From JANPPS01 sp965246925 (GTDB lineage: Bacteria > Pseudomonadota > Alphaproteobacteria > Acetobacterales > Acetobacteraceae), in the NCBI GenBank assembly GCA_965246925.1, contig OZ251994.1, positions 3,410,001-3,474,000 of the forward strand: a stretch of 64,000 bases of DNA, in the 5' to 3' direction. Numbering within the stretch: the first letter of the stretch is position 1; the number at the start of each line of letters is the position of its first letter. Positions 26,237 to 35,355 of this stretch are shown piece after piece. Below the pieces are notes generated by a model. The model searched no databases, was not told the DNA's origin, and saw only the letters and a list, made by a program, of their open reading frames with translations. Made by a program: the position numbers and the translations under genes.

Positions 26237-27388
26237 TCACGTCCGTGGACCCTGGGCGGGCATGGACGGGGGGGCGTTGGCCGGCGCGGGGTTTACGACC
26301 ACGCCGGGGCGGACGCGCTGCACGCCGTCCACCACGACCGACTCACCCTCTTTGAGGCCGGCCGAGATCACCGCGGTGTCGGGCGTGCTTTGTCCCAGCT
26401 GCACCCGGCGCTGCTCGGCCTTGTTGCCCTCCGCCACCACCCAGACGTAGCTGCCCTGCTGATCGGACAGGATGGCGGCACGGGGAATGCCTAGCGCCTG
26501 GACCGGCTGCACGCCCTGTACGGTAACGGTGACGAACTCACCGTCCGATAGCTCGCGGTCACCGGGATCACCCTGCTTGGTGCCGGGGCGGATGGGGTTG
26601 GGAATGCGGCCCCGCAACGTAAGGGTGTCGGTGTTGGCAGCGACTGAGGGGTCCACGTAGTCGAGCTTGCCGTCCATGGCGTAGGGCTTACCGTTCGGCA
26701 GCAGGATCTTGATCGTGACGGCGCCCAGGCCGCCCTTGTCGGCATAGCGGTCGCGCAGATCGATGGCGGCGCGGACCGAGACGGGGAACAGGACGTACAT
26801 CGGATCCTGGCTCACGATGGTGGTGAGCGTGCCGGCGCCGGGGCTGACCACGTTGCCGACAGTCACGGCCGAGCGTCCGATCTTACCGTCGATCGGGGAT
26901 TTGATCTCGGTATAGTCGAGGTTGATCTGTGCGGTGCGCAGCTGCGCCTGGGCGCCCAACAGCTGCGCCTGCTGGCTGCGCTGGGCGGATTGCGCGTCAT
27001 CCACCTTACTCTGCTGCCCGGCCGCCGAGTTCATGAGCGCCTGGGCGCGCCCGAGGGTGAGGCCGGTATTCTGCACCAGCGCCTGGTTCTGCGCGACACC
27101 GGCGGCCGCCGCGGCGACCTGGGCCTCGAACTGCGGACGCTCCAGTATATAGAGTGTGTCGCCGGCGCGGACGTCACTGCCCTCGGTAAACAGGCGCTTT
27201 TCCAAGAAGCCGGTCACGCGGGCGACGACGTCCACGCGATTTACGGCCTGCACCCGTCCGACGAAGGTGCTGGTTTCCAGCACCGGGCGCACCGCGGCTT
27301 GCACGACGCCCACGGCGGGCGGGCCGCCGGGTGCCTGCGCCCAGGCCGGGAAGGCGGCTAGCACTGCAAGGAATAGGATCCGCCGCAT
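26237..27388 (-). CDS. RND efflux periplasmic adaptor (membrane fusion protein)
   Basis: A 383-residue adaptor that links the pump to an outer-membrane channel. It starts MRRILFLAVLAAFPAWAQ, a Sec signal peptide without a clear lipobox Cys. The barrel-sandwich half-motif VNRVDVVARVTGFLEKRLF and the partner INLDYTEIKSPIDGKIGR flank a coiled-coil hairpin near residues 90-150 (rich in Ala and Gln). VVVDGVQRVRPGVVV closes the membrane-proximal domain. It is the first gene of the pump operon. Confidence 0.92.
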   Translation of the reverse strand: MRRILFLAVLAAFPAWAQAPGGPPAVGVVQAAVRPVLETSTFVGRVQAVNRVDVVARVTGFLEKRLFTEGSDVRAGDTLYILERPQFEAQVAAAAAGVAQNQALVQNTGLTLGRAQALMNSAAGQQSKVDDAQSAQRSQQAQLLGAQAQLRTAQINLDYTEIKSPIDGKIGRSAVTVGNVVSPGAGTLTTIVSQDPMYVLFPVSVRAAIDLRDRYADKGGLGAVTIKILLPNGKPYAMDGKLDYVDPSVAANTDTLTLRGRIPNPIRPGTKQGDPGDRELSDGEFVTVTVQGVQPVQALGIPRAAILSDQQGSYVWVVAEGNKAEQRRVQLGQSTPDTAVISAGLKEGESVVVDGVQRVRPGVVVNPAPANAPPSMPAQGPRT

Positions 27389-27508
27389 CGATATCACCCG
27401 CATTATTAAGTTCAATATGGCAGCAGGACCGCTGTTGCATAGCACAATGATGCGAGGCTTGCATGCCGGGGTGCGCCGCCGCACCCTGGATAAACGGGGG
27501 AGGCGTTG

Positions 27509-28417
27509 ATGCGTGAGCGGGTGACGGTGTGCGAAGTCGGTCCACGGGATGGGTTGCAGATGGCGAAAGGGCGGATGCCGACGGAGGTGAAGATCCGCTG
27601 GATCAAGGCGCTGGCCGCCGCGGGCCTGCCGGAGATCGAGGTGGGCAGCTTCGTCCCGGCCCGGGTCATCCCGCAGATGGCCGACACTGGCGAGGTGGTG
27701 CGGGCGGTGGCGGACCTACCGGTCATGATCGTGGCGTTGGCGCCCAATCTGCGGGGGGCGCAGGACGCGTTGGCGGCGGGGGCGCGCCGGGTCACGATCC
27801 CGGTGTCGGTGAGCGAGGGGCATAGCCGGGCCAATACCAACCGCGGCACGATGGATCAGGTGGCGGAGGTGCGGGGGATCGTCGGCTGGGCGGCGGGCCG
27901 GATCGAGGTCGAGGCGGCGTGCAGCACGGCGTTCGGCTGCTCGATCGACGGGGTCGTGCCGGAGCGGCGGGTGGTGGAGGTGGCGGCTGCATTGGCCGAG
28001 GCCGGGGTGGGGATGATCGCGCTGGCGGATACGGTAGGCTACGCGCACCCGGCGCAGATCAGGAGCGTGGTGCGGGCGGTGCGGGGCGCAATCGGCGAGC
28101 GGTTCGCCGGGTTGCATCTGCATGACACGATGGGGCTCGGCCTCGCCAACGCGCTGGCGGGGCTGGAGGAGGGGGTGCGCAACTTCGACGCGTCATTGGC
28201 CGGGCTGGGTGGCTGCCCGTATGCGCCGGGGGCGAGCGGCAATATCGTGACGGAGGATTTGATCTTCATGCTGGAGAGCATGGGGTTCGAGACAGGGGTG
28301 AACCTCGATGAGCTGATTGCCGCCCGCGGCTATCTGGCCGAGGGACTGCCTGGTGAGGCACTGCATGGCGGGCTGGCGCGCGCCGGGCTACCGCCGACGT
28401 TCCGGGCCGCAGCTTGA
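27509..28417 (+). CDS. Hydroxymethylglutaryl-CoA lyase
   Basis: A 302-residue HMGL-like TIM-barrel enzyme that cleaves HMG-CoA to acetoacetate and acetyl-CoA, the end of leucine breakdown. CEVGPRDGLQ holds the metal and substrate residues, HLHDTMGLGLAN the metal His pair, and SLAGLGGCPYAPGASGN is the HMG-CoA lyase signature with the catalytic Cys. GGGGAGG precedes the ATG at 27509. The stop overlaps the CoA-transferase start. The pair could also act in a related path such as citramalate or methylglutaryl-CoA metabolism. Confidence 0.9.
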   Translation: MRERVTVCEVGPRDGLQMAKGRMPTEVKIRWIKALAAAGLPEIEVGSFVPARVIPQMADTGEVVRAVADLPVMIVALAPNLRGAQDALAAGARRVTIPVSVSEGHSRANTNRGTMDQVAEVRGIVGWAAGRIEVEAACSTAFGCSIDGVVPERRVVEVAAALAEAGVGMIALADTVGYAHPAQIRSVVRAVRGAIGERFAGLHLHDTMGLGLANALAGLEEGVRNFDASLAGLGGCPYAPGASGNIVTEDLIFMLESMGFETGVNLDELIAARGYLAEGLPGEALHGGLARAGLPPTFRAAA

Positions 28418-29550
28418 GCCAAGTGCCCTTGGCGGGGCTTCGGGCCGTCGAGTTCACGCACATGGTCATGGGCCCGGCCTGCGGGCTGGCGCTGGCCGAT
28501 CTGGGCGCGGACGTCGTCAAGGTGGAGCCGGCGCCGGACGGGGACAACACCCGCCGGCTCGAGGGGGCGGGAACGGGGTTTTTTGCCGTATTCAACCGCA
28601 ACAAGCGCAGCCTTGCGGTCGATATGAAGTCGGCCGAGGGTATCGCGCTGGTGCACCGGCTGATTGCGCGGTCCGACATCCTGATCGAGAATTTCCGTCC
28701 AGGTGCGTTGGATCGATTGGGCCTGTCGTGGGAGGCGTTGCAGGCCCTAAATCCGCGGCTGATCTACTGTAGTTGCAAGGGGTTCCTGCCCGGTCCGTAT
28801 GCACACCGCACGGCGCTGGACGAGGTCGTGCAGATGATGGGGGGGCTCGCGTATATGACGGGGCTACCGGGGAAGCCGATGCGGGCGGGGTCGTCGGTGA
28901 ACGACATTCTAGGCGGCACCTTCGCCGCGCTGGGCATCCTGGCGGCGGTGATCGAGCGGCAGAGCACCGGGCTCGGCAAGCACGTCCAGGCCGGGCTGTT
29001 CGAGAACAACGCGCTGCTGGTGGCGCAGCACATGGCGCAAGGTTTCATCACCGGCGAATACCCGCCGCCGATGGGCGTCCGCCGCCCGGCCTGGCCGGTG
29101 TATGACGTGTTCGACACGTCCGATGGCGGGCAGGTGTTCGTGGGCGTGGTGACGGACAGCCAATGGCAGGTGATGTGCCAGTCGTTCGGCCTCCATGCAC
29201 TCGCAACCGACCCCTCGCTCCGCACCCAGCCGCAGCGGCAGGCGGCACGGCCGTGGATGCTGCCGGTGGTGGCGGCCGCGTTCGGGGCGTTGACGAAGCC
29301 GGCGTTGATGCAGCGGTGCGAGGCGCTAGGTCTGCCATTCGCACCGATCGCGGCGCCGGCGGAGTTGTTCGATGATCCCCATCTGGCCGAACCCGGCGGT
29401 ATGCTGCCGGTCACGTTGCCGGATGGACGCGTGATGGGCGTGCCGGGCCTGCCGCTGGCGTTGGACGGAGAGCGGCTTGGGCTGCGGCGGGATGTGCCCG
29501 CGGCGGGGCAGCATACCGGGGAGCTGATGCAGGAACTGGGGTGGAGCTGA
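28414..29550 (+). CDS. CaiB/BaiF family CoA-transferase (class III)
   Basis: A 378-residue class III CoA-transferase moving CoA between carboxylic acids. LRAVEFTHMVMGPACGLALA, LGADVVKVEPAPDGD and NRNKRSLAVDMKSAEG are family landmarks; the active-site Asp lies in ALDEVVQMMGGLAYMTG. The TTG at 28414 shares TTGA with the upstream lyase stop, so the two are coupled. Coupling to a lyase suggests the transferase activates the acid that the lyase then cleaves; the acid is unknown. Confidence 0.9.
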   Translation: MSQVPLAGLRAVEFTHMVMGPACGLALADLGADVVKVEPAPDGDNTRRLEGAGTGFFAVFNRNKRSLAVDMKSAEGIALVHRLIARSDILIENFRPGALDRLGLSWEALQALNPRLIYCSCKGFLPGPYAHRTALDEVVQMMGGLAYMTGLPGKPMRAGSSVNDILGGTFAALGILAAVIERQSTGLGKHVQAGLFENNALLVAQHMAQGFITGEYPPPMGVRRPAWPVYDVFDTSDGGQVFVGVVTDSQWQVMCQSFGLHALATDPSLRTQPQRQAARPWMLPVVAAAFGALTKPALMQRCEALGLPFAPIAAPAELFDDPHLAEPGGMLPVTLPDGRVMGVPGLPLALDGERLGLRRDVPAAGQHTGELMQELGWS

Positions 29551-29885
29551 TGCACATCGCTGGCCTTTTCTTCACCGCCGTGACCGCCGTGACCGCCTCT
29601 GTGGCTCCGCTATTGCTGGACGGCACCGGCTCACCGACGCCGTGCTCCACTCGCTCAGGTCCTAGCACTTTGCTTTTTTCCATACCCTATCAGATTTGAA
29701 ACGGCTGAGACCCCGCCGTGGGCGGCACGTGGACCGTTCTGCCCGGATACTGGGTTAGAAAACGTCGATTCGTGTGACAAACGGTTTGAATTTTACGAAA
29801 GTATTGTGAAAGTGCGGCTGAACAGATTGCTTAGTGTCGTTTCTTTAGTTTAGCCTATTCTGGATGGTTGCAACTGGAGGTTATT
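29551..29885. promoter_or_regulatory. AT-richer intergenic region upstream of the duplicated-domain protein
   Basis: A 335-base gap with lower GC than its surroundings in its right half. It contains a doubled GTGACCGCC near 29580. TTGCTT at 29827-29832 and TAGCCT at 29851-29856, 18 bases apart, could be a promoter for the next gene. A 49-codon frame right after the CoA-transferase stop has no family features and is not called. Confidence 0.3.
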
Positions 29886-31439
29886 GTGGACAGCACGCTC
29901 GTCACGCTAAGCTCGGTCAATCCGTCGCAATCGCATACCGTCTCGATAACCGGTGGCGGCACGATCCCCGACACTATAACCGGCCTTACACCACATGATT
30001 GGAAGGCGGATGGGAACGGGCTGTTTCACACCAGCACGGACCTGAAGGCCGAGTCGAAAGCCATTCACAACCTGATGGAGGCCGGCCTGGCGTCGGGCCT
30101 TTCGGCGGTCCAGCGCTTGGAGGGCAATGCGGAGGCCGTGTTCGAGAATACTGGCCTGTCCAAACTGAGCGCGGCCAAGCAGGCCGCGGCGCGCGAGGAT
30201 GTGCAGCGCGAACTGGATGCGATCGCCGGAGCCATGGCGATCAACAAGTTGGCGCTAGGCATCGATCCGACCAAACCGCTCACCAATGACACCTACCTGG
30301 CACTGGAGCATACCATCCAGGGCAATGCTACGCTGGAGGAATTGGGGCTTCAGGGGCACGGACTGAACAATCCGCCTGCCGTGAAATACCGTGGGTTCAC
30401 GAATGATATTCAGAACAATGTGGACAACAAGACACTGTATGTCGGCGGCGGACTGAACAATGGCAAGCTAGCCATCGCGGATTTCATGGACGACAACATC
30501 ATGTCGCACACGCCGTTCCCGACGGTCTTTCAGGGCGGTCGCCTCGTCCAGCTTAACCAGAACGCAGCGGCCGAGAATGCTCTGAACGAGGCGGTGCGGG
30601 CGCTGGACGCAGGCATGTATGAGCGGACCTACACCGCCGCCGATTTTAGCAAGACCGTTCCGGCCTCACCCACGCCGGCGGCTGCGGCAGCGGCGTATGA
30701 CAACACGGCGCCGGCCGGGTTCGAGCGGACGCTCGATGGTAGCCTCATCCGTAGCACCATTACGGAGACGGCGCACGTCTGGACCGCTGGCGCGGATGGA
30801 TTGTTCCACACAAAAACCGACCTTAGCGCCGAATGGCATGCCCTGTATAAGCGGATGCTGGCCGGGCAAGGCGCGACGCTTACAGCGATCCAGCGGCTTG
30901 AGGGTAATGCGGAAGCCGTGTTCGAAAACACCGGTCTGTCAAAACTGAGCGTGAAGCAGCAGGCGCGGGATCGCGAGGACGTTCAGCGTCAGCTTGATGC
31001 GATGGGTGCCGCGATCAAGATCGACGGCACCACTTTCGGCCTCAATCTGACACAGCCGTTTACCGAGCGGACTTACCTCGCGATGGAGCACACCCTGCAA
31101 GGAAACAAGCCACTCGAAGAACTCGCTATCCAAGGCCATGGGTTAAACAAGCCGCCCGCGGCCAAGTACCGGGGCTATACCAACGACTTCCAAAACAACG
31201 TCGATGGTAAGACGCTCTACGTAGGCGGTGGCTTGAACAACGGCGAGAAGGCAATTGCGGACTTCTTCGACGACAGCCTGCTATCGCACGCGCCGTATTC
31301 TACTGTGTACCACAACGGCAAGTTGACGCAGCTGAACCAGAACGGCAATCTCGAGACCCCGCTCGATCAAGCCGTTGCGGCGCTGAACGCCAACATGTTC
31401 GGGCGCACTTTGACGGCGGCTGATTTCAAGCACGCCTAA
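29886..31439 (+). CDS. Unrecognised protein of two near-identical ~220-residue units
   Basis: A 517-residue protein that I do not recognise. It consists of a Ser/Thr-rich N-terminus of about 36 residues, unit 1 (residues 37-256), an Ala/Pro-rich linker, and unit 2 (297-516). The units share long identical blocks: QRLEGNAEAVFENTGLSKLS, KTLYVGGGLNNG and TAADF, plus near-identical EEL-x-QGHGLN and YTNDxQNNVD. Identity is high enough to imply a recent internal duplication. TGGAGG six bases before GTG at 29886 supports that start over TTG at 29868. There is no signal peptide or membrane segment. Repeated Asn-Gly-rich turns are compatible with a secreted or surface protein, but nothing proves it. 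Confidence 0.85.
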   Translation: MDSTLVTLSSVNPSQSHTVSITGGGTIPDTITGLTPHDWKADGNGLFHTSTDLKAESKAIHNLMEAGLASGLSAVQRLEGNAEAVFENTGLSKLSAAKQAAAREDVQRELDAIAGAMAINKLALGIDPTKPLTNDTYLALEHTIQGNATLEELGLQGHGLNNPPAVKYRGFTNDIQNNVDNKTLYVGGGLNNGKLAIADFMDDNIMSHTPFPTVFQGGRLVQLNQNAAAENALNEAVRALDAGMYERTYTAADFSKTVPASPTPAAAAAAYDNTAPAGFERTLDGSLIRSTITETAHVWTAGADGLFHTKTDLSAEWHALYKRMLAGQGATLTAIQRLEGNAEAVFENTGLSKLSVKQQARDREDVQRQLDAMGAAIKIDGTTFGLNLTQPFTERTYLAMEHTLQGNKPLEELAIQGHGLNKPPAAKYRGYTNDFQNNVDGKTLYVGGGLNNGEKAIADFFDDSLLSHAPYSTVYHNGKLTQLNQNGNLETPLDQAVAALNANMFGRTLTAADFKHA

Positions 31440-32038
31440 ATATGCAGCTCCGCTGTCGCGTCGGGCAACAGATCCGTCGATAGCTCGGCGAGGCGGCGGG
31501 ACGTAACAATGATGCGCTCTAGCGCGCGCGCGTTGCCGGACGGGTCGGTATAGGTCGACTCTTCATCTTCCAGAATGTCCAGGAGGAGATGTTGGAACTC
31601 GGCCTGATTTTCAGGGCTCATATGCGCCCGGCCAAACGTTACCTCCGTCAGGCGCTCGGGCAGGCCCGCCGTGATGTCGAGCTGGTTGCCGAAGTAGTGC
31701 AACAACCGCCCGGCGCGGTCATGCACCGGGGAGAGGAACAGCAGGTTCCAGAACGCCCGCCCGTCCTTGCGGTGATTGACGATCCACTCGATACAGCCGG
31801 CCTCTGCCTTGATGGCCGCCCGAATGCGCCCGGCGGTCCCGGGGTCGGTGCTGCTGCCCTGCAGAAAGCGGCAATTGCGTCCGATGATCTCATTCAGCCC
31901 GTAGCCGGTCATGACAGCGAACGCAGGGTTGGCGGCGATCAGCGGATGGTCAGGCTGATGCGGGTCCGACAGCACCATGGCCTCCGTGCTGTGCTGCACG
32001 GCGGAAATCAGGGCACGGGTGAGCGTCCGGTGGGGCAT
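31436..32038 (-). CDS. Short LOV-domain blue-light receptor (PAS protein)
   Basis: A 200-residue protein with one LOV domain. The flavin-binding motif GRNCRFLQG is canonical, with adduct-forming Cys56; other FMN contacts are Asn88, Asn98 and Gln119 (VNHRKDG, FWNLL, FGNQLDIT). There is no kinase, HTH or GGDEF domain; the C-terminal 70 residues are helical, as in short LOV proteins of Rhodobacter and Pseudomonas. It starts MPHRTLTRALISAV. On light it should form a cysteinyl-flavin adduct; the partner is unknown. It is the last gene of a minus-strand run, 16 bases after the acyltransferase, and its stop overlaps the converging gene by 4 bases. Confidence 0.92.
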   Translation of the reverse strand: MPHRTLTRALISAVQHSTEAMVLSDPHQPDHPLIAANPAFAVMTGYGLNEIIGRNCRFLQGSSTDPGTAGRIRAAIKAEAGCIEWIVNHRKDGRAFWNLLFLSPVHDRAGRLLHYFGNQLDITAGLPERLTEVTFGRAHMSPENQAEFQHLLLDILEDEESTYTDPSGNARALERIIVTSRRLAELSTDLLPDATAELHI

Positions 32039-32054
32039 CGTCGTCCTTTGAATG

Positions 32055-32657
32055 TCAGCCGTGCTTCTCACAAAAAGCGGCGGCGCCGAGCGTCCGAAAG
32101 TCCTGTAGCGCACCCCCGATACGCTCATGTGGCCAGTTCCACCATGCAATACGTTCAAGGGCTTCGACAATGTTACGAGAGAACCGGACGCGAAGGGGCC
32201 GGGCCGGGTTTCCCGCGACGATGGTGAATGGCGCCACATCATGCGTCACGATCGCGCCAGCCCCGGCGACGGAGCCGTTACCGAGGGTGACGCCGGGCAG
32301 GATCACGGCGCCGTGCCCCACCCAGACATCATGGCCGAGCACGACCGGCGATTGCCGCCGCCATTCGAAGAACGCGCCGTCGTCCGCACCCAGCCCATAG
32401 GCGCTGCTGCGATAGCCGACATGGCTTAGCATGACCCGGCCCAGCGGGTGGTTGCCGGGATTGATACGGGTATGCGCGGCGATGGAGCAGAACCGGCCGA
32501 TGGTCGTGTAGATGATGTCGCTGTCGTTCACGGCGTAGGAGTAGTCGCCCATGGTGGTCTCGGCGATCTTGGTGCGGGCGCCAACCTCGCACCATCGTCC
32601 GATGCTGCTGGCGCGGACGGAGGCGGTGCGGTGGATACGCGGGTCGCCTTCAGCCAA
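32055..32657 (-). CDS. Hexapeptide-repeat acyltransferase (phosphonate-cluster type)
   Basis: A 200-residue left-handed beta-helix acyltransferase. GDYSYAVNDSDIIYTTIGRF, CSIAAHTRINPGNHP, FFEWRR and GHDVWVGHGAVILPGV match the transferase-hexapeptide family often found in phosphonate (phn) clusters and related to xenobiotic acetyltransferases. No other phn genes are visible here. It starts with TTG at 32657 inside the end of the racemase gene (8-base overlap). The acceptor substrate is unknown. Confidence 0.85.
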   Translation of the reverse strand: MAEGDPRIHRTASVRASSIGRWCEVGARTKIAETTMGDYSYAVNDSDIIYTTIGRFCSIAAHTRINPGNHPLGRVMLSHVGYRSSAYGLGADDGAFFEWRRQSPVVLGHDVWVGHGAVILPGVTLGNGSVAGAGAIVTHDVAPFTIVAGNPARPLRVRFSRNIVEALERIAWWNWPHERIGGALQDFRTLGAAAFCEKHG

Positions 32658-33342
32658 GGGCGAAATCGACCGCGGCGGCGGCGTGCAGCGCCGTGGTATC
32701 GAACAGAGGCACGGCGCTGTCCTCGGGCCGGACCAGCAACATGATCTCGGTGCAGCCGAGGATGATGGCCTCGGCCCCGTCCGCCACCAGCCGGGCGATG
32801 ACGGCGCGATAGGCGTCGCGGGACGCAGGTAGGACCTGGCCCTGCACCAGCTCGTCATAGATGACGCGGTGCACCGTGGCGCGGTCCGCTTCACCGGGGA
32901 TCAGCACGTCGAGCCCGAACCGCTCGTGCAACCGGCCCTTGTAGAAATCCTGCTCCATCGTGAACGCGGTGCCGAGCAGGCCCACCCGGCGCAGGCCGTG
33001 CGCCTGGATCGCGGCCGCCGCCCCGTCCGCGATATGCAGCAACGGCACGCCGATCGCGGCCTGCACCGCGTCCGCCATCAGGTGCATGGTGTTGGTGCAG
33101 ATCACCATGCACGCGGCGCCGGCACGCTCGAGCCGTTGCGCGGCGTCGATCAGCAGCGCCTCCGCGGCGTCCCACCGCCCGGCGTGCTGCAACGCCTCTA
33201 TCACGGCGAAGTCGAAGCTCCACATCAGGATGGGCGCCGAATGCGCGCCGCCGCGCCGGGCCCGGACGCCCTGGTTGATCAGGCGGTAGTATTCGGCCGA
33301 GCTCTCCCAGCTCATGCCGCCGATCAGGCCAATTGTTTTCAA
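32650..33342 (-). CDS. Aspartate/glutamate racemase family protein
   Basis: A 230-residue two-Cys racemase. It begins MKTIGLIGGMSWESSAEYYR, and both catalytic cysteines are visible, in CTNTMH and GCTEIMLL. The family interconverts D- and L-aspartate or glutamate without PLP; relatives act on hydantoins or maleate. It follows the flavoprotein gene by about 10 bases, so it belongs to the same transcript. Confidence 0.9.
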   Translation of the reverse strand: MKTIGLIGGMSWESSAEYYRLINQGVRARRGGAHSAPILMWSFDFAVIEALQHAGRWDAAEALLIDAAQRLERAGAACMVICTNTMHLMADAVQAAIGVPLLHIADGAAAAIQAHGLRRVGLLGTAFTMEQDFYKGRLHERFGLDVLIPGEADRATVHRVIYDELVQGQVLPASRDAYRAVIARLVADGAEAIILGCTEIMLLVRPEDSAVPLFDTTALHAAAAVDFALG

Positions 33343-33352
33343 TTGGGAGTAT

Positions 33353-34741
33353 TCAATTCAGGAACAGCTTACCGGGGTTCATGATGCCGCGCGGGTCCAG
33401 CGCCGTCTTGATCTGCCGCATCACCGCCAGCGTCTCCCCGCCATGCTCGGCCTCCAGGAACTCGCGCTTGCCGATCCCCACCCCATGCTCCCCGCTGCAC
33501 GAACCCCCGAGCGACAATGCGCGGGCGACGATCTGCTGATCGAGGCGCCAGGCGGCCGCGAGACCGTCCTCACCGTCCGGCACCAGAATCACGGTATGGA
33601 AATTGCCATCCCCCACATGCCCCACGATCGGCGCCGTGAGGCCCGAGGCCAGGATGTCGGCCTTCGCACCCACGATCAGATCCGTCAGGCGCGAGATCGG
33701 CACGATCGCGTCGGTGGCGATGCCGCGATGCCCCGGCTGCAGCGCGAGCGCGGCCCAGTATCCGTCATGCCGCGCCTTCCACAGCCGGTTCCGCTCGGCC
33801 GCGTCCGACGCCCATTGAAAGCCGTGCGCGCCGTAGCCGGCGGTAATTTCCTCCGCCAGCGCCGCCTGCTCGGCCACCGCGGCCGGGGTGCCGTGAAACT
33901 CCAGCAGCAGGGTGGGCGCGGCCGAATACCCTTCCAGCTTCGAATAGGCGATGCTGGCACCCATCTGCACGTCATCCAGCAGCTCGATCCGGGCGATCGG
34001 GATGGCGGCGGACAGAATGTCGATCACGCTGTCCACTGCGCCGGCCAGCGTGTCGAACTGGCAGATCGCGGCGCTCATGGCCTCGGGGATCGGATGGAGG
34101 CGTAGCTGGATTTCCGTGATCAGGCCCAGCGTCCCCTCGGAGCCGATCATGAGATGCGTGAGGTCGTACCCGGTGCTGGACTTCCGCACCCGGCCCCCCG
34201 TCTCGATCAGCCGGCCATCCGCCAGCGCCACCTGCAGCCCCAGCACGTTCTCCCGGATCGTGCCATAGCGCACCGCGGCGGTGCCCGACGCCCGGGTGGC
34301 GCACATGCCGCCCAGCGTGCAGACGCTGCCGGGGTCCACCGGCATGAACAGGCCCTGGTCCCGCAGATGCTCGTTCAGCTGCTGCCGGGTCACCCCCGCC
34401 TGCACCCGGCAATCCATATCGGCGGCGTTGACCTCGAGAATCGCGGTCATACGCGAGGTATCGACGCTGATCCCGCCCCGCACCGGCGTCACATGCCCCT
34501 CGAGCGAGGTCCCGGCGCCAAACGGGATCACCGGCACGCCGTGCTGATGGCACAGCTGCAGCAGCTGCGCGGCCTCCGCGCCGGTCTCGATGAACGCGAC
34601 CGCGTCCGGCAGCACCGGCGGATGGGTATCCTCCCCATGGCTATGCTGCTCGAGCAGCGCCGCCCCGGTACTCAGCCGCTCGCCCAGCAAGATGCGGGCC
34701 TGGGCGATGACGAGCTCGATCGGCTGCAGCGGATGGTTCAT
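33353..34741 (-). CDS. FAD-linked oxidase, D-lactate dehydrogenase (GlcD/Dld-like)
   Basis: A 462-residue flavoprotein of the VAO/PCMH superfamily. The FAD-binding half has VIPFGAGTSLEGHVTPVRGG and LGGMCATRASGTAAVRYG; the C-terminal half ends with CSGEHGVGIGKREFLE, the active-site signature of D-lactate and glycolate dehydrogenases. It is a single protein with no GlcE or GlcF genes nearby, so a cytochrome-linked D-lactate dehydrogenase is more likely than glycolate oxidase. Its ATG overlaps the end of the upstream Uma2 gene by 4 bases. Confidence 0.9.
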   Translation of the reverse strand: MNHPLQPIELVIAQARILLGERLSTGAALLEQHSHGEDTHPPVLPDAVAFIETGAEAAQLLQLCHQHGVPVIPFGAGTSLEGHVTPVRGGISVDTSRMTAILEVNAADMDCRVQAGVTRQQLNEHLRDQGLFMPVDPGSVCTLGGMCATRASGTAAVRYGTIRENVLGLQVALADGRLIETGGRVRKSSTGYDLTHLMIGSEGTLGLITEIQLRLHPIPEAMSAAICQFDTLAGAVDSVIDILSAAIPIARIELLDDVQMGASIAYSKLEGYSAAPTLLLEFHGTPAAVAEQAALAEEITAGYGAHGFQWASDAAERNRLWKARHDGYWAALALQPGHRGIATDAIVPISRLTDLIVGAKADILASGLTAPIVGHVGDGNFHTVILVPDGEDGLAAAWRLDQQIVARALSLGGSCSGEHGVGIGKREFLEAEHGGETLAVMRQIKTALDPRGIMNPGKLFLN

Positions 34742-35304
34742 GGAAGCCCTGCGTAGATGGCGTCGATATCGAGGACAAGGCCGGGCGGATCGAGGCTGAG
34801 GCGGCCGGCGCTGAGCAGCCTGGTCGCTATCGCGTCACCGTCACGCCGGTGGTGGATGACCCGGCGACGGTCGGCTTGCAATGTCAAGTAGTGACGGATC
34901 GACGGAAGCCGAAAGTAGTCCAGCAACTTGATACCGGTGTCGATGTGTTGGGTCGACGGGGAGAACACTTCCACCACGATGACCGGATTGACCGCCGCGA
35001 CCGCATTCGCGCCAAGACGCTCCCCACACTCGACCACGGCGTCGGGCTCATAGTCGGTATCGTCATCCACCTCGATCGTGACCCCGTCCGTCAATGCCTC
35101 GCACGGCAGACCGGCGGCGCGGACCGCTTGATCGAGCGCGGACCACACACGCTGCTTGACCCGGACATGGCCGATGCGCTCGGCCACCATCGAGATGATA
35201 TCACCCCGGACCCGCTCCGTCCGCCCCCGCACCTGCTCCTCCGCCCAGGCCCGATACTCGGCCCGGCTCGCGATACGGTGGATGTCGGAGGCACGCTGTT
35301 CCAT
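34738..35304 (-). CDS. Uma2-family PD-(D/E)XK nuclease-fold protein
   Basis: A 188-residue Uma2 (DUF820) protein. It shows the nuclease-fold signature with Asp in DYEPDAVVECGE and Glu in VNPVIVVEVFSPSTQHIDTG, followed by GIKLLDYFRLPSIRHYL. The family is abundant in cyanobacteria and present in many alphaproteobacteria; its biological role is not established. It lies between the DpnI-like nuclease (51-base gap) and the flavoprotein (4-base overlap), all on the minus strand. Confidence 0.88.
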   Translation of the reverse strand: MEQRASDIHRIASRAEYRAWAEEQVRGRTERVRGDIISMVAERIGHVRVKQRVWSALDQAVRAAGLPCEALTDGVTIEVDDDTDYEPDAVVECGERLGANAVAAVNPVIVVEVFSPSTQHIDTGIKLLDYFRLPSIRHYLTLQADRRRVIHHRRDGDAIATRLLSAGRLSLDPPGLVLDIDAIYAGLP

Positions 35305-35355
35305 GCGGGTATGGTGTCACATCTATGTCCGGGCACAAAGGGACACCCTCAAGGT

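Noticed and set aside
29551..29700. 49-codon frame after the CoA-transferase
   Set aside because: No family features; it includes a short tandem repeat, and its reverse strand is equally open.
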